From positions 1-18,368 of the forward strand of contig JAWUVP010000037.1 of assembly GCA_034112285.1 (NCBI GenBank): a DNA stretch of 18,368 nucleotides. The letters run 5' to 3'. The DNA comes from JAWUVP01 sp034112285 (GTDB taxonomy: Bacteria > Pseudomonadota > Gammaproteobacteria > JABDGN01). The position numbers and the translations under genes were made by a program. The notes under the pieces are model-generated. The model worked only from the letters and a program-made list of their open reading frames with translations, was not told the origin of the DNA and did no database searches. Shown here one piece after another: positions 7,365 through 14,910 of the stretch (positions are counted from its first letter, which is position 1; each line of letters begins with the position of its first letter).

Positions 7365-8747
7365 TCAATCTCCCACCTCAAGATATTTCAAAATACTCTC
7401 CGCCGCATTACGCCCATCAAACACCGCCGTCACCACCAAATCTGATCCACGCACCATATCCCCCCCAGCAAAAATTTGTTCATTCGCGGTTTGCCCGCGC
7501 AAGCGCCGGCTGGACTGTGCTTGTATTAGCCCATTTTTAGTAATGCCAATATTATTTTCAACAAACCACGGCGCAGGGCTTGGCGCAAAACCAAAAGAAA
7601 CAATCACCCTATCAACAGGAATAACTTTTTCACTACCCTGTATAATTTCACTATTTTTTAATTCACCTACTCTCACCCCAGTCACCTTACCGTGCTTACC
7701 CACTAATTCCAAAGCCTGCAAGCGCCACATAAAATGTGTGCCTTCATCCTGGGCGTTCATAAAATCACGGTTGGAACCTCGCAAGCTATTCATGGCGCCA
7801 CGGTGGATGCAGGTTACTTTTTCAGCGCCTTGGCGCAGTGCCGTACGATTACAATCCATTGCCGTGTCACCGGCGCCCAGTACCACCACTCGCTCATTTT
7901 TAGTGTCAATGGCGCTATCTTGATAGTGCAATTGAAAGCGATTCACGCTGACTAAATAGTCTAAACCCGTATGTACATTTTTCAAATCCAGACCCGGCAA
8001 ATCACCGGTGATGGCGGTATAGGTTCCCATGCCTAAAAAGATAGCATCATATTTTTCTAGTAGTTCAGGTAAAAGAATATCTTTGCCTACCTCGGTATTG
8101 AGTTTGAATTTTATGCCCATGTGTTTGAACACTTTACGGCGTTTTTCAATCACTTCTTTTTCAAGCTTAAAGTTAGGAATGCCAAAGGTCAGCAGGCCGC
8201 CAATTTCAGGAGATTTATCATACACATCCACTGCCACACCATTGCGAACCAAAATATCTGCGCAGCCTAAGCCGGCCGGGCCAGAGCCAATAACAGCAAC
8301 GCGCTTGTTAACTTTTTTAATGCCGGAAACATCGGGCATCCAACCCAGCTCAAACGCCGTGTCGGTAATATATTTTTCAATTGAGCCAATGGTCACCGCC
8401 CCAAAATCATTGTTCATGGTGCAAGCACCTTCACACAATCTATCTTGCGGGCAAATACGGCCACACACTTCAGGCAAGGAATTGGTTTGGTGAGAGAGTT
8501 CAGCAGCTTCAAACAAGCGCCCTTTTTGCAATAATTTAATCCAAGCGGGAATGTGGTTATGCACCGGGCATTTCCATTCGCAATAGGGGTTACCACAATC
8601 AATACAACGCGAAGCCTGCTGGCTAGCCTCAATTTCTTTTAACGGCTTATACACCTCACGAAAATTGGCAATCCGTTTTGGCCCCGTTTGCGTTTTTTGC
8701 ACTTCACGGGGCACGTTTAAAAAATTAAAATGTTTATCGTCACTCAT
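7365..8747 (-). CDS. gltD: Glutamate synthase (NADPH) small subunit
   Basis: Beta subunit of GOGAT, 460 residues against about 472 in E. coli. It oxidises NADPH at FAD and passes electrons through iron-sulfur clusters to the large subunit. Two cysteine groups for the [4Fe-4S] clusters: C48, C51, C56, C60 (in CIDCGNPYCEWKC) and C95, C99, C105, C109. The FAD-binding loop is GSGPAGL (154-160), the NADPH-binding loop GAGDTAMD (291-298), and the C-terminal IFAGGDMVRGSDLVVTAV completes the FAD site. The ATG at 8747 overlaps the last base of the gltB stop (TAATG), typical of translational coupling and of the fixed stoichiometry of the complex. Confidence 0.97.
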   Translation of the reverse strand: MSDDKHFNFLNVPREVQKTQTGPKRIANFREVYKPLKEIEASQQASRCIDCGNPYCEWKCPVHNHIPAWIKLLQKGRLFEAAELSHQTNSLPEVCGRICPQDRLCEGACTMNNDFGAVTIGSIEKYITDTAFELGWMPDVSGIKKVNKRVAVIGSGPAGLGCADILVRNGVAVDVYDKSPEIGGLLTFGIPNFKLEKEVIEKRRKVFKHMGIKFKLNTEVGKDILLPELLEKYDAIFLGMGTYTAITGDLPGLDLKNVHTGLDYLVSVNRFQLHYQDSAIDTKNERVVVLGAGDTAMDCNRTALRQGAEKVTCIHRGAMNSLRGSNRDFMNAQDEGTHFMWRLQALELVGKHGKVTGVRVGELKNSEIIQGSEKVIPVDRVIVSFGFAPSPAPWFVENNIGITKNGLIQAQSSRRLRGQTANEQIFAGGDMVRGSDLVVTAVFDGRNAAESILKYLEVGD

Positions 8748-11700
8748 TATAGCGGCTCTTTAATGTTTTGAATTAACTCATCAATACGGCTAGCGATAGG
8801 ACGCACCAACCAAAAATAGGAAAGGTAATGATAGTAATCATCTAAAATTTCTTGGCCCCAGGAACTATGGGTTTGCTCGACATAAGTTTCAATTAAACTT
8901 TGCAAGTGATTACTGTATGCTTCCATGTTTTGTGCTTGCAAGCGGTCTATCAACACACTTTCGGTATTGAAGCGGTCAACAAATTCGCGATTCATGTCTA
9001 ACACGTACGCTAAACCACCGGTCATGCCCGCGCCAAAATTGCGCCCCGTTTCGCCTAACACCAACACGGTACCATCGGTCATATACTCACAACAATGATC
9101 GCCAACACCTTCAAGCACAGCAATGGCTCCAGAGTTTCGCACCGCAAAACGCTCACCCGCTTTACCAGCAGCGAAAACTTCACCGCCCGTGGCGCCATAC
9201 AAACAGGCGTTACCCATAATCGGCGTTTCATTACTCGGTAAATCTTGTTCTGGGGAAGGGTAAATCGTTATCTTTCCGCCATTCATACCTTTGCCAACAT
9301 AATCATTGGCTTCGCCTTCAAGACGTAAGTGCATACCAGCAAGGTTCCACACGCCAAAACTTTGCCCGGCCACGCCAGTGAATTGTAAGGTGATAGGATG
9401 TTGCTGTATGCCGGCTAAACCTTTTAGCGTGGCAATACGCCCCGCTAAACGCGCAGCAATTGAGCGGTCGGTATTTTTAAGGGGATAACTAAATTCAGCG
9501 GTTTTATTATCGGTTACGCAGGGTATAACATCGTTAAGAATCTGTTTCATCAGCACGCTGCTTGCATTATCAAAGGGGGCATTATTCGTGCAATGTTGTA
9601 TTTCACCGTTAAATTGCGCATATCCATCAATGATGGCGCTTAAATCTATTAAGCTTTGCTTTGGTGATTGGGCCGGTAATTTTTCTAGCAGATCAACCCG
9701 GCCAATAACGTCATTTATATTTTTAGCGCCTATCTGCGCCAAACATTCGCGCACTTCAATTGCAACAAACTGAAAATAATTCGTCACACGTTCGGGCGTG
9801 CCAATAAAATTGTTTTTGCGCAAGGTCTCGTCTTGCGTGGCCACACCTGTGGCACAGTTATTCAAATGACAAACCCGCAAATATTTACAGCCTTCGGCAA
9901 TCATGGGCGCGGTGCCAAATCCAAAACTGTCGGCGCCTAAAATAGCGGCCTTGACCACATCTAAGCCAGTTTTTAAGCCACCATCGGCTTGTAGGCAAAT
10001 TCGATTACGCAAGCCATTGGCCATTAACACTTGGTGCGCTTCACTCAACCCTAACTCCCAAGGTCCACCTGCATTATTGGTGGAGGTTAAGGGGCTAGCA
10101 CCGGTGCCACCATCATGGCCTGAAATGGTAATCATATCAGCGCCGGCTTTTGCCACGCCGGCGGCAATGGTGCCAACACCGGGCTTGGAAACTAACTTCA
10201 CGGCGATGCGCGCATGTTCGTTAACTTGTTTTAAGTCATAAATTAATTGTGCCAAATCTTCAATTGAGTAAATATCATGATGCGGCGGTGGTGAAATTAA
10301 AGCAATGCCGGGGCGTGAATAACGCAGGCCAGCAATAAACTCATCAACCTTGTGACCGGGCAATTGCCCACCCTCGCCCGGCTTTGCACCTTGCGCCATT
10401 TTAATTTGAATAATTTGTGCACTCACCAAATACGCCGCCGTCACACCAAAGCGACCCGAGGCCACTTGTTTTATTTTTGAATTGGCCTCGGTTTTATAGC
10501 GCAGCGGGTTTTCGCCCCCTTCGCCAGAATTAGAACGCGCACCTAAACGGTTCATCGCTACCGCCAAGGCTTCATGTGCCTCGGGCGACAAGGCACCGAG
10601 TGACATGGCCGCAGAATCAAAACGTGGGTAAATTTTTTCAACTGCCTCAACTTGCTCTAATGCAATGGGTTTGGAGACCAAGCCAAACATATCACGCAGC
10701 ATGGCAATCGGGCGTTGATTTACAAACGCCTTATATTCATCGTAATCTTTTTGTTTGCCCGTTTTGGTGGCGCGTAATAAGGCGGTGACCACATCGGGGT
10801 TATAAGCATGATACTCACCGGTAAAGCTATACTGCAAGCGCCCGCCTTGCTCAATGGGCTGGCTAGCGCGCCAGGCTAGCTTGGCTAGTTGGCTTTGTTC
10901 GGCTTGCAGAGTTTTAAATCCAATACCTTTTAAACGGCTGGTAGTGCCGGTGAAGCACAAATTAATCACTTCGGGGTTTAAACCAATTGCTTCATAAAGT
11001 TGCGAAGCGCGATAACTGGCAATAGTGGAGATACCCATTTTAGATAATACTTTAAACAAACCAACGTTAATGCCGGTGCGATACTGCTTGCGTAGCGTAT
11101 ACAATTTACCCGATGAGGCATTGGTCATGTTAAAACGATGATTGATGCAGGCATAAGCCAAATAAGGAAAAATAGCCGTGGCACCAAAAGCAATTAATGC
11201 AGCAAAATGATGCGGATCGCGCGCGGTGGCCGTTTCTAATAAAATATTAGCTTTGGCACGCAAACCAATGCTGAGTAAATGTTGATGCACCGCCCCGGTT
11301 GCCAATAAAGCATGCACCGGCAAACAACCTTTGCGAATATTTTTATCGCTAAGTAACAAAATTGCTTTACCGCTTTTTATCGCCCGCACTGCTTTATCGG
11401 TAATTTTTTTCAGTGAAGTTTGCCACGGCATGGATTCGGGATAGTTTAAATCAATATATTCATGGCGAAAGCCATCTTCTTCCAAATTTAACACTGCATC
11501 AAATTTACTGCATGACAAAACAGGCGAGCTGACCATGGTGGCGCGCGCATCGATAGCCGATTCAGAATAACAATTTTCTTCTTGGCCAAAATAGGTTTCT
11601 AGGGACATCACCAAAGACTCACGCAAAGAGTCGATAGGCGGATTGGTCACCTGAGCAAAGTATTGCCGAAAATAATCATATAAAGGGCGAATCTTGTGCG

Positions 11701-13222
11701 ACAAAATAGCCAAGGGGCAATCATCACCCATTGAGCCAATGGCTTCTTTACCTTGCTTGGCTAACACTGAGATGACTTTTTCATTCTCTTCGTTAGTGAT
11801 GTTAAACATTTTTTTATAGATATCAATTTTATCGGGGTCGATAGTCGACTCTAAAAAACGATAATCGGTTAAGCGAGATTTAATGCTGCGCAAATGTTCA
11901 TTGAGCCATTTGCGATAGGGCTGTTGTGTTTTCAAACGGTCATTAATGTCGGTAGAAGATAATATCTCACCTTTTTTCACATCCACCGCTAACATTTCGC
12001 CAGAACCAATACGCCCTTTGGCGGCTATATTACTTGGGTCACAATCATAAACGCCAATTTCTGAAGCCACAATCAAATGATTTTCTTTTGTTAAAATCCA
12101 GCGCGCTGGGCGCAAACCATTGCGATCTAAGGTGCAAACAGCATAGCGACCATCGGTCATCACCAAGCCTGCGGGGCCGTCCCACGATTCTTGATGAATC
12201 GCATGATAATGATAAAACGCACGTAGCTTAGAGTCCATTTGCTTAATGTTTTGCCATGCAGGCGGAATTAAAATTCGCACCGCTTTATAAAGTGGCATAT
12301 CGGCCAAGCGAACCAGTGCTTCCACCATGTTATCCAGGCTTTGTGAATCGGAACCTTCGGCATTGACTATCGGTAAAATTTCTTCGATGTTGTTAAGAAA
12401 TTCACTGCTAAATTGTTTTTCACGCGCTTGCGCCCAATTTAAATTACCGCGCAGAGTATTTATTTCGCCATTATGTGCAATATAGCGAAACGGCTGCGCC
12501 AGTCGCCACTGCGGCAAGGTGTTGGTTGAAAAGCGTTGATGAAACACGCAAATGCTGCTCGCCATTTCGGGGTTTTTTAAGTCCAAATAAAAATCAGCAA
12601 TATGTTCCGGGGTGACTAAGCCTTTGTAGCAAATTGTTTGCGTAGAAAAACTAGGAATAAAAAAAGCTGGATCATCCACTAACGCTTTTTCAATTTGCCT
12701 ACGCAAAATATACAAACGTGTTTCGGCTTCAGCCGTTGGCATCGCTTTGGGTAAGTTAACAAACAACTGCACAATAGCCGGCAATGAATTATGCGCGTAT
12801 TGACCAATTGCATTGGCATCGGTTGGCACCGTGCGCCAAGCAGAAAATTCAAAGGGCGTATCGGTTAACAAGCTCTCAATCAACTGTTGGCTTGCTTTAA
12901 GCTTATCAGGGTGAATAAACATTATTCCTGTGGCGAAATGTTCGAACAGAGAAATGTTTTCTTGCTTAGCAATGCTACGAAAAAAAACCTCGGGCATGCG
13001 TAACAACAATCCACAACCATCACCACTTTTACCATCGGCTGCCACCGCGCCGCGATGCTCAAGGCGAATTAAGGCTTCAATAGAGCGTTGCACTAATTCA
13101 TGACTAGGTTTATCGTCCACGTTGACCATCATTCCAAAACCACAATTATCGGTTTCATGTTGTGGATCATAGAGGCCATGCTTGGCTAGCTGGTCTAGGG
13201 CGTTAGGCGGTGTAGAGTGCAT
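8747..13222 (-). CDS. gltB: Glutamate synthase (NADPH) large subunit
   Basis: Alpha subunit of GOGAT, 1491 residues (E. coli about 1486). It hydrolyses glutamine and channels the ammonia to 2-oxoglutarate to form glutamate. An N-terminal glutamine amidotransferase domain (about 27-410) opens with DNCGFGM; the Cys at 27 becomes the N-terminal nucleophile after removal of a 26-residue propeptide. A central linker domain precedes the FMN-binding synthase domain (about 830-1200). Its 3Fe-4S cysteines lie in CKYLRVCHLNNC (C1112, C1118, C1123). A GxGxG beta-helix follows (about 1240-1440). I chose the ATG at 13222; the frame also allows a TTG at 13231. Neither has a strong ribosome-binding site. 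It heads the gltB-gltD(-ppc) block. Confidence 0.97.
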   Translation of the reverse strand: MHSTPPNALDQLAKHGLYDPQHETDNCGFGMMVNVDDKPSHELVQRSIEALIRLEHRGAVAADGKSGDGCGLLLRMPEVFFRSIAKQENISLFEHFATGIMFIHPDKLKASQQLIESLLTDTPFEFSAWRTVPTDANAIGQYAHNSLPAIVQLFVNLPKAMPTAEAETRLYILRRQIEKALVDDPAFFIPSFSTQTICYKGLVTPEHIADFYLDLKNPEMASSICVFHQRFSTNTLPQWRLAQPFRYIAHNGEINTLRGNLNWAQAREKQFSSEFLNNIEEILPIVNAEGSDSQSLDNMVEALVRLADMPLYKAVRILIPPAWQNIKQMDSKLRAFYHYHAIHQESWDGPAGLVMTDGRYAVCTLDRNGLRPARWILTKENHLIVASEIGVYDCDPSNIAAKGRIGSGEMLAVDVKKGEILSSTDINDRLKTQQPYRKWLNEHLRSIKSRLTDYRFLESTIDPDKIDIYKKMFNITNEENEKVISVLAKQGKEAIGSMGDDCPLAILSHKIRPLYDYFRQYFAQVTNPPIDSLRESLVMSLETYFGQEENCYSESAIDARATMVSSPVLSCSKFDAVLNLEEDGFRHEYIDLNYPESMPWQTSLKKITDKAVRAIKSGKAILLLSDKNIRKGCLPVHALLATGAVHQHLLSIGLRAKANILLETATARDPHHFAALIAFGATAIFPYLAYACINHRFNMTNASSGKLYTLRKQYRTGINVGLFKVLSKMGISTIASYRASQLYEAIGLNPEVINLCFTGTTSRLKGIGFKTLQAEQSQLAKLAWRASQPIEQGGRLQYSFTGEYHAYNPDVVTALLRATKTGKQKDYDEYKAFVNQRPIAMLRDMFGLVSKPIALEQVEAVEKIYPRFDSAAMSLGALSPEAHEALAVAMNRLGARSNSGEGGENPLRYKTEANSKIKQVASGRFGVTAAYLVSAQIIQIKMAQGAKPGEGGQLPGHKVDEFIAGLRYSRPGIALISPPPHHDIYSIEDLAQLIYDLKQVNEHARIAVKLVSKPGVGTIAAGVAKAGADMITISGHDGGTGASPLTSTNNAGGPWELGLSEAHQVLMANGLRNRICLQADGGLKTGLDVVKAAILGADSFGFGTAPMIAEGCKYLRVCHLNNCATGVATQDETLRKNNFIGTPERVTNYFQFVAIEVRECLAQIGAKNINDVIGRVDLLEKLPAQSPKQSLIDLSAIIDGYAQFNGEIQHCTNNAPFDNASSVLMKQILNDVIPCVTDNKTAEFSYPLKNTDRSIAARLAGRIATLKGLAGIQQHPITLQFTGVAGQSFGVWNLAGMHLRLEGEANDYVGKGMNGGKITIYPSPEQDLPSNETPIMGNACLYGATGGEVFAAGKAGERFAVRNSGAIAVLEGVGDHCCEYMTDGTVLVLGETGRNFGAGMTGGLAYVLDMNREFVDRFNTESVLIDRLQAQNMEAYSNHLQSLIETYVEQTHSSWGQEILDDYYHYLSYFWLVRPIASRIDELIQNIKEPL

Positions 13223-13269
13223 CGTGCTCAAGAGTATTGTCGTCCATTCAATCGCTTACGTGATGATTA

Positions 13270-13278
13270 ATCATAGCA
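13270..13278 (-). promoter_or_regulatory. Candidate extended -10 promoter of gltB
   Basis: On the minus strand TGCTATGAT is an extended -10 element about 47 bp upstream of the gltB ATG. No good -35 hexamer lies 16-18 bp upstream. The left end of the RAYT unit lies about 40 bp further upstream, so that insertion may have replaced the original upstream control region. Confidence 0.35.
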
Positions 13279-13316
13279 TAATGAGGCGTGCGAAGAGCTA
13301 CTTTCTTACGTCGGGT

Positions 13317-13342
13317 GGGGTCAGGTCTTTGAATAAAAGGTC
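13317..13342 (+). repeat. Left inverted REP repeat of the RAYT unit
   Basis: Perfect inverted match to 14317-14342, starting GGGGTCAGGTCTTTGA. It lies 44 bp before the transposase ATG and upstream of the gltB promoter region. Confidence 0.85.
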
Positions 13343-13386
13343 TTTATTTAAGTTGACTTTGCATTCAATATAAATTAGTTTACGGC

Positions 13387-14346
13387 ATGGCTAGACCCCT
13401 TCGAATCTCATATGAAAACGCTGTATACCATGTTATGAACCGTGGTCGGGGGCGTTGCACCATTTTTCACGGCGAAAAATACACGAATGCTTTTTTATTA
13501 GGGCTTGCTGAGGCGCACCAGTTGTTTGGTATTGAAGTGTTGGCTTACTGTCTTATGGGCAATCATTATCATTTGTTGGTGAGAACGCCAAATGCAAACT
13601 TAAGTCGTTGCATGCGCCATATTAACGGCACCTATACTCAGCGGTATAATAAATTGAAAAATACTGACGGTTCATTGTTTCGTGGCCGATACAAAGCGAT
13701 TCTAGTGGAGGTTGATGTTTATTTGCTGCAAGTAAGTCGATATATCCATCGCAACCCTATTGATACTAATATTCCGTTAGTTAAGATCCTCTGTGATTAT
13801 CAATTATCGAGTTATCCAGTCTATTTAAACAAACGTCGTGCGCCTGTTTGGTTAAAACCATCGTTGATATTGTCCATGATCGCTCAGCGGCAAGCTTATC
13901 AAGATTTTGTTGAGCACAATGGTGATGACTCCGTCGCAATTGATATGGACCTACAGAATCAGAGTGTGATATTAGGAACGGAGAAATTTGTTAAATCAGT
14001 ATCAGTCTATGTTGCCAAGCAAACACAAAATATTCCACGTGAACAACTGCCTAAATTGCTCACTCTTGAAGAAATTATTAAGCGCGTTGCGGACCACTAT
14101 AAAATAATGCCCAATGATATTGTTAAAGTCAATAAAGGTCGGGGTATAACAAACACGCCTCGAGATGTTGCCATATATTTGTGCCGATATAAAATGCCTG
14201 TGACCTTAAATCAAATTGCTATGCCCTTTGGGCTTAAGCATTATTCATCGGTTAGTAATGCCATTAAGCGATTATGTAGGGAGATTGCCAATGATGAACT
14301 GCTTAAAAAGAAAGTTGACCTTTTATTCAAAGACCTGACCCCCTAA
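13387..14346 (+). CDS. REP-associated tyrosine transposase (RAYT, Y1_Tnp) with DnaA domain IV-like C-terminus
   Basis: A 319-residue protein. The N-terminal half is a Y1 transposase domain (PF01797) opening MARPLRISYENAVYHVMNRG, with the HUH metal motif in CLMGNHYHLLV (H60, H62) and the candidate nucleophile tyrosine in TYTQRYN (Y83 or Y87). RGRYKAILVEVD and YIHRNPI follow, typical of RAYTs. Residues about 226-300 resemble DnaA domain IV: TLEEIIKRVADHYKI, then TPRDVAIYLCR and FGLKHYSSVSNAIKRL, paralleling the DnaA helices that read DnaA boxes. This part probably contributes DNA binding. The last nine residues (311-319) are encoded by the right inverted repeat itself. The ATG at 13387 has no clear Shine-Dalgarno site, suggesting weak expression. 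The gene appears intact. Confidence 0.9.
   Translation: MARPLRISYENAVYHVMNRGRGRCTIFHGEKYTNAFLLGLAEAHQLFGIEVLAYCLMGNHYHLLVRTPNANLSRCMRHINGTYTQRYNKLKNTDGSLFRGRYKAILVEVDVYLLQVSRYIHRNPIDTNIPLVKILCDYQLSSYPVYLNKRRAPVWLKPSLILSMIAQRQAYQDFVEHNGDDSVAIDMDLQNQSVILGTEKFVKSVSVYVAKQTQNIPREQLPKLLTLEEIIKRVADHYKIMPNDIVKVNKGRGITNTPRDVAIYLCRYKMPVTLNQIAMPFGLKHYSSVSNAIKRLCREIANDELLKKKVDLLFKDLTP
14317..14342 (-). repeat. Right inverted REP repeat of the RAYT unit
   Basis: Exact reverse complement of 13317-13342. It begins in frame at codon 311 of the transposase and encodes its C-terminal DLLFKDLTP, and the stop follows directly. The extended form GTTGACC... also matches the left arm of the repeat at 16747-16821. 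Confidence 0.85.
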
Positions 14347-14396
14347 ATCCTAAATCACTAAATCATAAATCATGACCCCCTAAATTTCCCTAAATC
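14336..14396. repeat. Short TAAAT-rich tandem repeats and a duplicated 13-mer at the RAYT unit edge
   Basis: TGACCCCCTAAAT occurs at 14336-14348 and again at 14373-14385. Between and around the two copies the unit TAAAT(C) is repeated about six times at irregular 7-10 bp spacing. This looks like slippage or a partial duplication of the right end of the mobile unit, and marks its junction with the ankyrin gene remnant. Confidence 0.5.
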
Positions 14397-14852
14397 TGAA
14401 AAAATAAAAAGAGAACTTAAGCAGTATTATTTTGTTGATTTACATGATCCTATTAAAATCGAGGCGTTAAATAAACATTTATCAATCTGGAAATCTGGTT
14501 GTTGGCCATTTTTTTAGCCTGTGCAGAAGGCCTCTTAACTGTCGTGCAAATGATGCAAACAGCACCGGACCTTGATATCAATAGAGCAGAGCCAACGTTT
14601 GGCACTACGCCACTGTTTGTTGCTTGTCAAAATGGTTGTTTACCTGTCGTACTCAGTTTGATGAGCCACTCTCAGCTAGATATTACTCAAACAACTCGCA
14701 ACCCTAACCCTTATGATCTAAGCTTCCGTTTGACCCCACTCGACATAGCACGCGCAAATGATCTACATTATATAATGAAAGCATTGACGGAACATCACGC
14801 GCACCTTCGGGAACAAGCCAAACCCCTGATAGATCGACAACGTAAAGCGTGA
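14362..14852 (+). pseudogene. Ankyrin-repeat protein gene remnant, split by a frameshift in a T7 run
   Basis: Two reading frames join into one protein if one T is added to the seven T at 14509-14515. The first frame is open from 14362 and stops at 14515-14517; it reads ...YYFVDLHDPIKIEALNKHL and then SIWKSGCWPFF. The second runs from about 14475 to 14852. The repaired junction reads GCWPFFLACAEGLLTVVQMM, a normal ankyrin helix pair. Two more repeats follow: TPLFVACQNGCLPVVLSLM and TPLDIARANDLHYIMKAL, then a basic tail. No start codon with a ribosome-binding site is seen in the first frame, and its 5' part abuts the RAYT unit, so the gene seems to have lost its beginning. Ankyrin proteins of Legionella and Coxiella often act as host-directed effectors; that role is inference. 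A sequencing error in the T run cannot be excluded. Confidence 0.65.
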
Positions 14853-14910
14853 CCCCTTTCTGCCCTTACTAAAGCCGGGAAATGACGACTCATAATATCT
14901 TGATGGTAAG

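Larger units (their letters stand above)
13317..14342 (+). mobile_element. RAYT-bearing unit bounded by 26-bp perfect inverted REP repeats
   Basis: The 26 bases at 13317-13342 (beginning GGGGTCAGGTCTTTGAATAA and ending in AGGTC) are the exact reverse complement of 14317-14342. Between them lies a single tyrosine (Y1/HUH) transposase gene. The unit is 1,026 bp long. RAYT proteins act on short REP sequences that flank their genes. The inverted ends, plus a non-coding copy of the same sequence at 16747-16821, identify the cognate REP family. No target-site duplication was identified, as expected for HUH-type movement. Confidence 0.75.

Noticed and set aside
7734..8493. Open frames on the plus strand opposite gltD
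   Set aside because: They are antisense to a fully conserved gene and have no recognisable motifs or ribosome-binding sites.
9903..10241. 112-codon plus-strand frame opposite gltB
   Set aside because: It lies antisense to the conserved FMN-domain region of gltB; its composition mirrors that gene.
13223..13231. TTG start of gltB at 13231
   Set aside because: An ATG three codons later is preferred; neither start has a good ribosome-binding site and the propeptide length does not decide.
14344..14396. TAAAT array as a CRISPR
   Set aside because: Units are 5-7 bases with irregular spacing and no spacers of CRISPR length; no cas genes are nearby.
14499..14852. A free-standing 117-codon ankyrin gene starting with TTG at 14499
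   Set aside because: There is no ribosome-binding site, and the upstream frame joins it smoothly after a one-base correction in the T7 run, so it is better read as part of a broken gene.
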